Part shown: positions 48,601-56,510 of the stretch, piece after piece
Layout: every line of letters begins with the position of its first letter
Numbering within the stretch: position 1 is the stretch's first letter
DNA from: a virus
Length of the DNA stretch: 61,091 bases
IMG/VR virus record: IMGVR_UViG_3300021335_000017
Location: 1 to 61,091 of that record
Strand: one strand, 5' to 3'
Notes under the pieces: generated by a model
The model's input: only the letters and a program-made list of their open reading frames with translations
Told to the model about the DNA's origin: nothing
Databases searched by the model: none
Made by a program: the position numbers and the translations under genes

Positions 48601-50858
48601 AAAGTTTAGTCGACACACTTGGGTCATCAGTAATTTTTAGGGCCTCAGCTAAATATAACAGATTCTTTTCAGAGACGTTTACACTAGACGATTTTGTAAA
48701 AACAGCTGAGGGCAACTACTTTGATAAAGATAATATAGCGTTTTTTAGTGACAATGTTGGGTTGCAAGCAGCTTTTAAAAGAGCAATTACGTCCCCAGTA
48801 TCCTTTGCGTCAACGACTTTTTTATCGATTGCTAAACAAATAAAAGAAGACCTAGCCTTATTAGATTCTGTACAGACAAAAATGGCCTTTAAAAGCGCCC
48901 ACGGCGATAGCGTAGGGTATCTGGATAGCATAACTAAAAAGCTTAAATCACAAAAAATTGACATTGTATCTATAAGTACAAATGCAGCTTTAGATACAAC
49001 TAAAACCCTTTTGAGTCCAGCTTCTGCGACGGAAATTCTTAGAACAGCTGTACAATATGCACGGGTTTTAAACGATGCGTTTACTCTGCAAGATTCAGCT
49101 AAAGTAGCAGAAGATAACGCTCTTGGCGATACTGACTCTACGGCAATCAGCGATACTATTTCTTTTGCCGCCAACACATATAGAACCTTTACAGAAGCTA
49201 GTTCCTTTACCTCTAGAGTATCGTTTAAGCCCGGTAAATCTCCTGATATAGAAGCTATATCTCTATCAGATACGCCTGTAACTAAAACACAGTACAAGCG
49301 GGCACAAAACGATGCTGTTAACTACGCAGACATAGTAAATAAAACAATAGGGAAAGGGGCTAATGATCCTCTAGCTTTAAGCGATAGCAGTCTAATTTCT
49401 GTTAGGAAAGAAGTAATAAGCAGTTCGAGTGCTAGTGAGACTGTTGATACTTTTGCTAGGTACCGGCGAGTCTTTGTAGATCCTATAGCCATATCAGATA
49501 TTTTTGCAAGGGTGGAAGACAACTTCTTACCGCCACAGAATAAGGTCACTTTTGCAGATACAGTAGAAACTAACAGCGTGTTTAAACGCGTGTTCCAAGA
49601 CGGTATAAGTATAGAGTCTTTTGTGTCAAAAGCAGCAACCTCATCTTTAACAACAGAAAATGCGGCACTTACAGACAGCGTCATATTGGCTAGCGGTATT
49701 CGAAGATCGGCCGACACTGACGAGATATCTTTTGCAGATGACGCATATTTAGGCTTTGGTAAAAATAATACTGAAGCTATGTCTTTTGGAGATCAGTTTT
49801 TAAAGTCAATAAAGCCTTCAAAACAAAGTACTGCACAAACATATGAGGTAATAAGAACTGCAAGTAAATATCGTAGATTTTTGAACGACAGTTTCGGCCT
49901 AAGTGTTAGTACTAAAGTTGCTGAGCAAAATAAAGACGGTAGTGCAGATATAACTACAGTTAATGATGCCGCTAGTCTTTCATTTACAGCGAAACGCGAA
50001 TTTGGTGAACGCCTGTCGATAGCTGATAACTTTACTAATCGTTACATCAAGGAAACATCAGATTCTTATGTAATTTCCGATGAGTTATTAAAAACTAATT
50101 TAGATAATTTTGATAACTATACAAATGGATTAGGGGTAGCGGACACTTCTTTTATTAACTTAAATAAACTTTTAATAGACTCGTTTGCTCTAGCTGATTC
50201 ATCAGTATTAACCTACAAAAAACAGGAGCCGGATTCTTTTGGAGCCAGCGAAACTATAGCTCGTCAAGCTAGTTATAAAAGGGTTCTTTCTGACGGTTTT
50301 CACCTGGACTCTATAGTAACAACTGCTTTTGATACACATGGCGTTAAAACTAACAGGACCTTCATAACAGATGCTACTTCTTTACAAGTGGATTTTTATC
50401 GATCTCAGGACGATAACATATCCTTTAGCTCTTCTATGAAAGTGGGTATGACAAAATCTGTTAGTAATGTAGTGGGCATCACAGATGATCCTACAGTCTC
50501 TTTACAAGCAAAACACAATGCCGGCCTTGACAGTTTTGGCTTTACTGAAGCTTTTACTAAGAAAATATCAAAAACAATTAACGAGAATGTGGCAATTGTC
50601 GATAGGCCTATAGTAGGCGGCGGCACCAATCCTGTAGATGAGTTTTCGGCAAGTGAAGCATTTGCGGCCAAATTTAGCTTTGACAAACGTCCTACACAAG
50701 AAGCAGTTGACTTCTCTGAAGATATTAGTAAACTAATTAAAATTAGTCCAGCTAATAATATTATCGGGCTTACTGATACTGTAACAATCAGCTTAACGAC
50801 TGCAGCTCCGTTAGGCGTAATAAATTCAGTCGCTATAAACACGACAGCGATTAACTAG
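45660..50858 (+). CDS. Giant fibre protein with cohesin-like, dockerin-like and ten 134-aa repeats
   Basis: 1732 aa. Residues 30-180 are beta-rich and cohesin/CBM-like (GGSMPFAVDVTY ... ISFGVHYDSSKITLVSV ... ARLCTLMFRG). Residues 188-211 (DTDADGNFDALSDALVFLR) and 246-270 (DIDGDGVTDALTDGIMLLR) are paired dockerin-like calcium loops with D at positions 1, 3, 5, 9. From about 450 to the end, a super-repeat of 134-136 residues recurs ten times, each beginning [AV]SE[TI][IL]R-x-x-x-x-[YF]-x-R and built of roughly 19-residue beta units (LSDS/FSD). No signal peptide. It follows the BppU-like gene and is a likely long receptor-binding or host-surface fibre. Confidence 0.8.
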   Translation: MIYRSVLGPHQQPRALLDNVKHARLGDVTTTVRSGGGFAQNQIITLEPIVPHGGSMPFAVDVTYATNNNDSTTEGISFGVHYDSSKITLVSVVNRLSANLTEVITADDVEDLDSDYDTDKVIKLTWVDEDENWPGVSEARLCTLMFRGSDDLTTHATTVVNVTPFESAVGYGFQADSVPMVLRYGSWDTDADGNFDALSDALVFLRFTFGITDADFLTQGSISASSPLTALQVAENARFINRSIGDIDGDGVTDALTDGIMLLRYAFDMRGEALIEGGIADGATRTTPEEIIAYIEKYISTQPLELPALPTVDNDDTSTQGPDEQLGLRAVLQKSNLKAVNDGVKNPAIASAKIQNPSAALTKSILKAASKRTQVAAKASSKQYQAAVSYSKIAASFFAPDWLGWQRIGETVGFTDAAAKAINKLLSDSASLIDDVTTSTEYHRAALSPAQASETFRFAASYRRELLDQFRLDSFVSTAFFDAKDKSNLAQLSDVASIVAAFKRQFSEDVTFTSAMSLKAAKPFSEGLEFEDTFSRTVDFIRQNVESFTYSDAITMAITKQETEGMSISDTPGFSVASPRADAAFVSETIRLSKGFGRAFSDSIKLDDTAKVADQNAFRRDNLASFSDEVSLLFNAERAIEDPISFEQSINMALSKPVESSVGFTEEVSFFTPYARAFENAFAVSDSSNIKVSKSDSDSLQISDGSSFLFSKAVTDISNASEILRTQAKYVRIFDSSLSLTDIFNSSEGNVNGASDLTTFNDSFGRAWSATRSFSSSTTLSEDFSINYGKNVFEALSIEDTQLISVGFGRKIIDSTSLDDAVSKTIKTLKKDEVAFNEQFVKAIQSTKVDEVGPSELIRTQAGYKRRLADIVSITDSLRHSEGNAETNTSTAALNDVFSTVSNTKRAFVNTAATSDVLAISFGKKADSETVSLSDAVDTITEYIRKPDEIVTLDDPISIGIAKPKAETLLLSDSNSISATKSLVDTLGSSVIFRASAKYNRFFSETFTLDDFVKTAEGNYFDKDNIAFFSDNVGLQAAFKRAITSPVSFASTTFLSIAKQIKEDLALLDSVQTKMAFKSAHGDSVGYLDSITKKLKSQKIDIVSISTNAALDTTKTLLSPASATEILRTAVQYARVLNDAFTLQDSAKVAEDNALGDTDSTAISDTISFAANTYRTFTEASSFTSRVSFKPGKSPDIEAISLSDTPVTKTQYKRAQNDAVNYADIVNKTIGKGANDPLALSDSSLISVRKEVISSSSASETVDTFARYRRVFVDPIAISDIFARVEDNFLPPQNKVTFADTVETNSVFKRVFQDGISIESFVSKAATSSLTTENAALTDSVILASGIRRSADTDEISFADDAYLGFGKNNTEAMSFGDQFLKSIKPSKQSTAQTYEVIRTASKYRRFLNDSFGLSVSTKVAEQNKDGSADITTVNDAASLSFTAKREFGERLSIADNFTNRYIKETSDSYVISDELLKTNLDNFDNYTNGLGVADTSFINLNKLLIDSFALADSSVLTYKKQEPDSFGASETIARQASYKRVLSDGFHLDSIVTTAFDTHGVKTNRTFITDATSLQVDFYRSQDDNISFSSSMKVGMTKSVSNVVGITDDPTVSLQAKHNAGLDSFGFTEAFTKKISKTINENVAIVDRPIVGGGTNPVDEFSASEAFAAKFSFDKRPTQEAVDFSEDISKLIKISPANNIIGLTDTVTISLTTAAPLGVINSVAINTTAIN

Positions 50859-50884
50859 CTAGTATATATTTTTGGAGACTCCAA

Positions 50885-51367
50885 ATGATCAAAGAAACAT
50901 TTAAGCTAAAAGGTAGCTTACTTATTAAGAAAAACGGCAAAGTGGAGCGAGAAATCCCGAACGCCGTTGTAGCAGTAGGTAGGGATTGGGTTATTAAACG
51001 TATGCAACAGGACCACGCCAGTGGTAACTATAAGGCTATGACTCATATGGCTGTTGGCTACAAAGATTGGACTGGTATTAATGCAGTTCCTGACAACGAA
51101 GCTCAACTTGCATCTGAGCAAGGTCGCGTAGCTTTTACTACCAGCGGTAACTCTATTACTACGCCAACAAATGACTCATCAAGATTAATACTTCAGTTTG
51201 TTGCTAACTTCCCAGCCGGAACTGCGACAACGCAGCTTACAGAAGCAGGCGTTTTTAACAGTGCTACATCTGGTCAGGGCACTATGCTTTGTCGTACTAA
51301 GTTTGATGTAATTAACAAGGGTGCCGACGATACTCTTGAGATTACTTGGAAAATAGAAGTATCTTAA
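50885..51367 (+). CDS. Fibre-module protein, paralogue of next gene's N-terminus
   Basis: 160 aa. Opening LKGSLLIKKNGKVEREIPN...GRDWVIKRM aligns with VEGFVTVVKNGEQILSQKN...GKDWIIHRLRG in the next protein; the end TEAGVFN...TLEITWKIEVS aligns with TEAALCF...IEIYWTIRIS. It is thus a short version of the same domain, typical of tail-fibre tip or collar proteins. GGAGACT precedes the ATG. Confidence 0.75.
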   Translation: MIKETFKLKGSLLIKKNGKVEREIPNAVVAVGRDWVIKRMQQDHASGNYKAMTHMAVGYKDWTGINAVPDNEAQLASEQGRVAFTTSGNSITTPTNDSSRLILQFVANFPAGTATTQLTEAGVFNSATSGQGTMLCRTKFDVINKGADDTLEITWKIEVS

Positions 51368-51379
51368 TTTAACTTGCAA

Positions 51380-51394
51380 TATTAGCAGGGCTAA
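51380..51394 (+). promoter_or_regulatory. Operator-like palindrome three bases before a fibre gene
   Basis: ATTAGCAGGGCTAAT; TTGCAA directly abuts it upstream. It is two bases from the ATG at 51397, so AGGG in its loop is also the only Shine-Dalgarno. The only copy within the fibre genes. Confidence 0.68.
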
Positions 51395-51396
51395 TT

Positions 51397-52692
51397 ATGA
51401 GTGAGTTTGAAGATAAGCTAAACGTAGAGGGTTTTGTCACCGTTGTAAAAAACGGTGAACAAATCCTGTCGCAAAAAAATCTTATTACTGATGCGGGTAA
51501 AGATTGGATTATCCATCGTCTAAGGGGCGGCGGAGTTAAGTCAAGGGCTGATACATCAGCTTACGCGCTTGCAATTCTTAAGTACAAAGCGGGGGTAACT
51601 GATACCCATCCGTCCGAAAGGATAGAGGATTTTACATATCATTATACCCCGCAAAACTTCCCAAGCCCCTCTGCCGAACTAACCTATCACGGTGCGGAGT
51701 ATACAAACATTGAGAGGGTTGTTCTAGGTACGGGTACTACTGAGCCCGCAGCTTCAGATACTTTTGTAGAGACTGAAGCTACGTGGAACTCTTATATTGA
51801 CCTTCATCACGGTTGGGCTAGTAACGCTACTTTGCGGTCAGATTTGCCTTCTGCAAACACTTTTGCGCGCATATCTAACATTGGATCTACTCAGATAAAC
51901 GAGGAGTTAGGTGTCCCGTTTTACGGGTTTAAGCATAGGGAGCCCGATACTTATTACAGAATCAGTAAGTATACTGGCCCAACAACCCAAGCTAATGACT
52001 ATCAACCGATTGCACCAAGCGACCAAATTCTTAGGTTTCACTTCGACTTTACAAGTGCTGCGCACAGCCTGATATTCCCATACGTTGTTTACAAGAACGA
52101 TGAAAGTAGTGAACTCGATGCGCGGAGAGACGTAGGTTTTTCCAACGTAGCGGTTACTGGAGAAGGAGACAATGCTACTTACTCAGAAAAAAGCGCTAGT
52201 CCTATTTTCGGAGATATGCCTTACTTAACAATAAAATCAGGCATTGACACTGTTACACAGATAGAACACATAAAAGTATTGTATGTGCAGGGTACTGGTG
52301 CAAGACCAAGGTATATGGTTTGTTTGAGAGGTCAGCTTGGGACTAGTGCAAAGAGTTGGTCTACTATACAAAGGCCATATATCGACGTTTACGAAAATGA
52401 TGGAGGGTTATTTGACGCTCCTGTTGCGCCGCAAGAGTTAGTACATAAATTTGTTTACTCAAGATCGCAAACTGTTTCAGAAAACGTTTCTGTACCTGAT
52501 AATGACGCCCCAATTACAGAGGCCGCTTTGTGTTTTCAGAAAAGGGTAAAAACCGGCCCCGACTGGACTAACCCCCAAGACGATCCTACTGTTCAATCAT
52601 GGCAAGCATTTTCTAGAGTCAAGTTTGCTCAGCCTTGGACGAGAACTAACCTTGACGATATAGAAATATACTGGACTATACGGATATCGTAG
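51397..52692 (+). CDS. Fibre-module protein, long paralogue
   Basis: 431 aa. The N-terminal ~45 residues and C-terminal ~60 residues match the 160-aa protein encoded just before; about 300 residues of beta-rich sequence (TNIERVVLGTGTTEPAASDTFVETEATW ... ILRFHFDFTSAAHSLIFPYVVY) are inserted between. No enzymatic motif. Likely a tail-fibre or collar protein. Its translation may depend on the palindrome hairpin. Confidence 0.7.
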   Translation: MSEFEDKLNVEGFVTVVKNGEQILSQKNLITDAGKDWIIHRLRGGGVKSRADTSAYALAILKYKAGVTDTHPSERIEDFTYHYTPQNFPSPSAELTYHGAEYTNIERVVLGTGTTEPAASDTFVETEATWNSYIDLHHGWASNATLRSDLPSANTFARISNIGSTQINEELGVPFYGFKHREPDTYYRISKYTGPTTQANDYQPIAPSDQILRFHFDFTSAAHSLIFPYVVYKNDESSELDARRDVGFSNVAVTGEGDNATYSEKSASPIFGDMPYLTIKSGIDTVTQIEHIKVLYVQGTGARPRYMVCLRGQLGTSAKSWSTIQRPYIDVYENDGGLFDAPVAPQELVHKFVYSRSQTVSENVSVPDNDAPITEAALCFQKRVKTGPDWTNPQDDPTVQSWQAFSRVKFAQPWTRTNLDDIEIYWTIRIS

Positions 52693-52702
52693 GGGGGTTA
52701 AA

Positions 52703-54163
52703 ATGCCAGTAGGCGTAAGGCAGCACTTCGCTAACAATGCATCAGGTAGCTTACTTGAATCTATAGATGACTCGCAAAACACGTTTAAAACATCTATAAG
52801 TGATGCTACTGCTTTTCCTGATATTGATGCTGGTGAATACTTCTACGTTACCCTAGATAATGGGACAACAAACGAAGTTGTCAGAGTTACCCAAAAACTT
52901 GATAGTTTTGCAGCTGCTCCAGCAGGCACTCAAAATTTCTGTAATACAGCTGTTTATCACGTAAACAACAGTAATGAAACTAACTCGAAAATATTTTTAA
53001 CGGTTAAGCACAAATCTTCTCTTTCTGTAGAAGTTATAATTGAGTCCGGCACCAATGACGGTATAGACGATGTATTAATAGAGTTGCACGGCGGGTCTGG
53101 TGTTAGCACGTCGATTACAAATGGCGTCGCTACTTCTACAATTAGCTATTCATCAAGTCACCCAAGCAGTAAACAGATGAACATCCTGTGGAGTAAGGTT
53201 AATATGCCTGGGATGTGGATGTCGTCAGGCATAACATACAACTTAGATAACACGTGTCTACCTACAGCTGTTGTTTACTCCTGCACAAGGGACATTGACA
53301 ATACAGGTTCGTCAGCCTTTAGTGCCGGAGATACTGTAGAGCTGCGCGTAACTAACAAGACCCTGTTTGATTTATCAAGACCACAAGTTCTACATAGAAA
53401 CCATTATCTATTTGACCAAAAATATAGTTTTGGTTACTCAGCTGTTTCTAACAGACTTGAAGGTGGTGACTTACATTACACCGCGATGTCGGGTGAATAT
53501 AGCCTGACGTTTGGCACTAGTTTAGGCGATGGCACAACATTACCTTACAACAAAAGTAATGGGGCTGTTGTTTTTGGTAAAGGATGTATAAATCACGGAC
53601 ATGCAGAAGGCGGCGTTACTACTGGCATCCGATCAATGGTAGGCGTCAATGGCGCTGGTCAAGAAGCAACAGCTGCAGTTGCAATGGGTTATTTTTGTAA
53701 TGCCTATAGACTTGGTTCGGTCGCTATGGGGACAAGTAGTCAATGTTTCGGCACAGCTTCCTTGGCTGTAGGGAACGGCGCAGTCGCAAGTGACCAGTGG
53801 GCAAATATAGCACTAGGCGAGGGCGTTGTAACTCCCGTCGTTGATCAAGGTAATGGCAATTATCAAACGTTTGCAGGCTGTACAGCTGTAGGGCGGTGGA
53901 ACAAGTTTGACGACGGTAAGCAGTACGTTTTTAGCGTCGGCGTTGGTGAAAATAATGACAACAGATTTAACGGTTTTTATATTCGACAAACTACAACAAA
54001 CTGGTCTACCGGCACTGGTGCCATGCTTGGCCCTAGCGGAGTTGGGTTTCCCACACTGGGTAAATCAAGCAGATATCTTAGTGACAGCGGTGCTGGAACT
54101 TACGGCGTTTTGTCTGGCGAGCTGTGGGTAGATACTAGTGGTTATGTGCGAATTAAGTCATAG
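52703..54163 (+). CDS. Tail fibre with YadA-like head repeats
   Basis: 486 aa. N-terminal beta-rich attachment region; residues about 280-400 hold the 14-residue head repeats of trimeric autotransporter adhesins (AVAMGYFCNAYRLGSVAMGTSSQCFGTASLAVGNGAV, pattern A-x-A-x-G), including Cys residues in the repeats. The C-terminal end (GLWVDTSGYVRIKS-like) is a short capping domain. Such trimeric stalks are used for host adhesion. GGGG precedes the ATG. Confidence 0.75.
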   Translation: MPVGVRQHFANNASGSLLESIDDSQNTFKTSISDATAFPDIDAGEYFYVTLDNGTTNEVVRVTQKLDSFAAAPAGTQNFCNTAVYHVNNSNETNSKIFLTVKHKSSLSVEVIIESGTNDGIDDVLIELHGGSGVSTSITNGVATSTISYSSSHPSSKQMNILWSKVNMPGMWMSSGITYNLDNTCLPTAVVYSCTRDIDNTGSSAFSAGDTVELRVTNKTLFDLSRPQVLHRNHYLFDQKYSFGYSAVSNRLEGGDLHYTAMSGEYSLTFGTSLGDGTTLPYNKSNGAVVFGKGCINHGHAEGGVTTGIRSMVGVNGAGQEATAAVAMGYFCNAYRLGSVAMGTSSQCFGTASLAVGNGAVASDQWANIALGEGVVTPVVDQGNGNYQTFAGCTAVGRWNKFDDGKQYVFSVGVGENNDNRFNGFYIRQTTTNWSTGTGAMLGPSGVGFPTLGKSSRYLSDSGAGTYGVLSGELWVDTSGYVRIKS

Positions 54164-54173
54164 AGGGTAAGAA

Positions 54174-54518
54174 ATGGCTATTTTATGGAATGTACCTGAC
54201 GTGCTTACTAACCCAGATGGGGGTGTTGTTGAAGTCCATTACAGTATTTCTGACGGGTTAGCGATGTGTGACGGCAAATTAACATTTACTCCGGACTCTA
54301 CATCCGAAAGTTATGTTGATTTTGCAGAGTTGACAAAAGAGCAAGTTGTAAATTGGGTAAAAAATACTCTGACTCAAGAGCAAATAGACGCGTATGAAGC
54401 GTCTATCGCAGAGCAATTAGCTAGGGTAGACACTAATACATACCCCACAGCTCCGTGGGTTCAAGACGCAGTTGCCTTAAATAAGGCTATGGCGGGGATT
54501 ACTGACACAGAAGACTAG
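54174..54518 (+). CDS. Small conserved tail-module protein
   Basis: 114 aa. VLTNPDGGVVEVHYSISDGLAMCDGKLTFTPDSTSESYVDFAELTKEQVVNWVKNTL matches a family of ~100-aa phage proteins that is frequent between fibre genes (DUF7936-like). The middle resembles a beta sandwich with helix. Function unknown; assembly factor suspected. Confidence 0.75.
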   Translation: MAILWNVPDVLTNPDGGVVEVHYSISDGLAMCDGKLTFTPDSTSESYVDFAELTKEQVVNWVKNTLTQEQIDAYEASIAEQLARVDTNTYPTAPWVQDAVALNKAMAGITDTED

Positions 54519-54532
54519 AAGGAGTCTAAAAA

Positions 54533-54775
54533 ATGGCGAAGCCAAAAAAAGTAATAGCTAAAAGACCTGAACCAACAGTTATGGTTGGTAACAAGTCTTA
54601 CAACATATCTGATTTATCAGACGAAATTAAAGATTTACTGTCGTTACACGACGAAGCTCAGGAAAAAGCAGTAAAGGCGAAACGTGAAGCGGCTATACAT
54701 GAAATTGCAGTGGCTAATCTTGCAAACCTAATCGAACAAGAGTTGTCAGAAAGCAAGAAGCCCTCAAAAAAATGA
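54533..54775 (+). CDS. Small helical protein (DUF6447-like)
   Basis: 80 aa. Basic N-terminus (AKPKKVIAKRP), core MVGNKSYNISDLSDEIKDLLSLHDEAQEKAVKAKREAAIHEIAVANLANLI, ends in K-rich tail. Coiled-coil-like, similar to small DUF6447-type phage proteins. AAGGAG precedes the ATG. Function unknown. Confidence 0.7.
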   Translation: MAKPKKVIAKRPEPTVMVGNKSYNISDLSDEIKDLLSLHDEAQEKAVKAKREAAIHEIAVANLANLIEQELSESKKPSKK

Positions 54776-54782
54776 GGCTGAA

Positions 54783-56510
54783 ATGGTTTACTTTAAACGT
54801 AATAAATTTGCAGGGATTGCGCCGGCTGTAGCACCTAAATTGTTAGCAGATCAATTTGGGCAAATTGCTGCAGATGTAGATTTGTCTTCTGGAAAAATAC
54901 TGGGCAGCAAAACTAATGCGGACACTACGTTTTCGATGGAGTCTGACACTAGATCTGTATATCGCTATGAATACGGCACGAGTTCAGTAGAGTATTTACA
55001 GTGGGAAGAAGACGATATTTCTGTGGCTAAAGGTCCTATCCCAGACGATTCTTTTGAGCGTTTATATTGGACAGGTGAAGATTTCCCTCGTATTGGCTGG
55101 CGCTCAACTATCATTGGTGCTGGAGATGTACATCCTTCAGGTAGTTATCGGCTTGGGGTTCCGGCACCATCTAGTGCGCCTACTACAAGCGTATCGGGAA
55201 CTGGCACTGAAGGACTCACTGCGTATGAAGTAAGCTACAGATATACTCTCGTAACAGCAGATGGCAGAGAGGGGCCGCCAAGCCCAGCATCTGTTATTGC
55301 AGAGAAGACTGATGGACAAACTGTTACAGTAAGTATACCAACTCCAACACTTAGTACAGGTAATCATAATTTTGCTGCGGGCTCTCTCAAACGTATATAT
55401 AGATCAAATACTGGCTCTAATAGTACACAGTTTCAGTTAGTTGCTGAAGTGGCTCTTAGTCAAGCCACTTATGCAGATACCAAAGCTAGTTACGAGCTTC
55501 AAGAGGTTATCCCTAGTACGACATGGATAGGTCCTCCAGATGACGATAGCACACTATATCCTGACGGTCCGATGCAGGGTTTAATACCTTTGGCACAAGG
55601 TGTTATGGCGGGTTTTTCTGGCAACAGGTTTTGTTTGAGTGAGGCATTTTTGCCGCACGCTTGGCCAATTTCGTATCGAATAACTACTGATGAGCCGATT
55701 GTAGCTATTGCTGCTAGCAACAACGGCGTCGTAGCACTAACAGACGGCCGTCCTTATTTTATAACGGGCACAGACCCAAGCGCGATGACGGCTATTACTG
55801 TCGATCTTGCACAAGCTTGCGTAAATAAACATAGTGTCGTTGATATGGGCGAGTATGTTTTATATGCAGGCCCTGATGGACTATGCATGGTGCAAGGCGC
55901 ATCAGGCTCAGTTGTTACTGAAGGTATGATTTCAGTTGATTCATGGAATGAAAACTTTTCGCCGACTACATATAAAGCTTTTTTGTACGAGGGTAAATAT
56001 GTTGGCTTTACGGGGGATGCATATAGTTTCATATTTGATCCGACAGGCGGTGAAAATACCCTTACAACTTTTACACATAATCTTGTTAACGCTGCAGATC
56101 ACGACCCTAAAAGCGGCGAGTTATTTTTGTTTAAACAGGGAGGCTCAGTATTAGAGAAGTTTAGGAAAGGTACAACTCGAGCTGATGCTACTTTTAGAAG
56201 TAAGAAATATGTTACTCCTAGTCCGGTATCTATGGGTTGGGTATCTATAGAAGCTGGCGAGTACCCAGTAACTGTAAAAGTCTACGCAGACGAGACTCTT
56301 ATTGCTCACTACGAAATAGATGAACATACAACAGCCGGCAAATTTACACAGACTACTACAGTTCCTAGCGGCATAAGTGCTGGAGTTTTATCTGAGCCGG
56401 TTATGAGATTGCCCGCAGTAGTTGGTCAGGTGTGGGAAGTTGAGGTAATAGGCAAAGACATTGACAGTTATTGTTTAGCTCAAAGTATTGATGAGGTGAA
56501 AGGTATATGA
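54783..56510 (+). CDS. Virion beta-propeller-like tail protein
   Basis: 575 aa, beta-rich with Trp/Gly/Asp repeats. N-terminus KRNKFAGIAPAVAPKLLADQFGQIAADVDLSSGKI is typical of a podovirus tail protein encoded before the tail-tip gene. An FN3-like part is seen at about 130-210 (LTAYEVSYRYTLVTADGREGPPSP). The rest may form a propeller (VVALTDGRPYFITG; EYVLYAGPDGLCMVQG). It likely forms part of the tail hub. Overlaps the next gene by 4 bp. Confidence 0.75.
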   Translation: MVYFKRNKFAGIAPAVAPKLLADQFGQIAADVDLSSGKILGSKTNADTTFSMESDTRSVYRYEYGTSSVEYLQWEEDDISVAKGPIPDDSFERLYWTGEDFPRIGWRSTIIGAGDVHPSGSYRLGVPAPSSAPTTSVSGTGTEGLTAYEVSYRYTLVTADGREGPPSPASVIAEKTDGQTVTVSIPTPTLSTGNHNFAAGSLKRIYRSNTGSNSTQFQLVAEVALSQATYADTKASYELQEVIPSTTWIGPPDDDSTLYPDGPMQGLIPLAQGVMAGFSGNRFCLSEAFLPHAWPISYRITTDEPIVAIAASNNGVVALTDGRPYFITGTDPSAMTAITVDLAQACVNKHSVVDMGEYVLYAGPDGLCMVQGASGSVVTEGMISVDSWNENFSPTTYKAFLYEGKYVGFTGDAYSFIFDPTGGENTLTTFTHNLVNAADHDPKSGELFLFKQGGSVLEKFRKGTTRADATFRSKKYVTPSPVSMGWVSIEAGEYPVTVKVYADETLIAHYEIDEHTTAGKFTQTTTVPSGISAGVLSEPVMRLPAVVGQVWEVEVIGKDIDSYCLAQSIDEVKGI

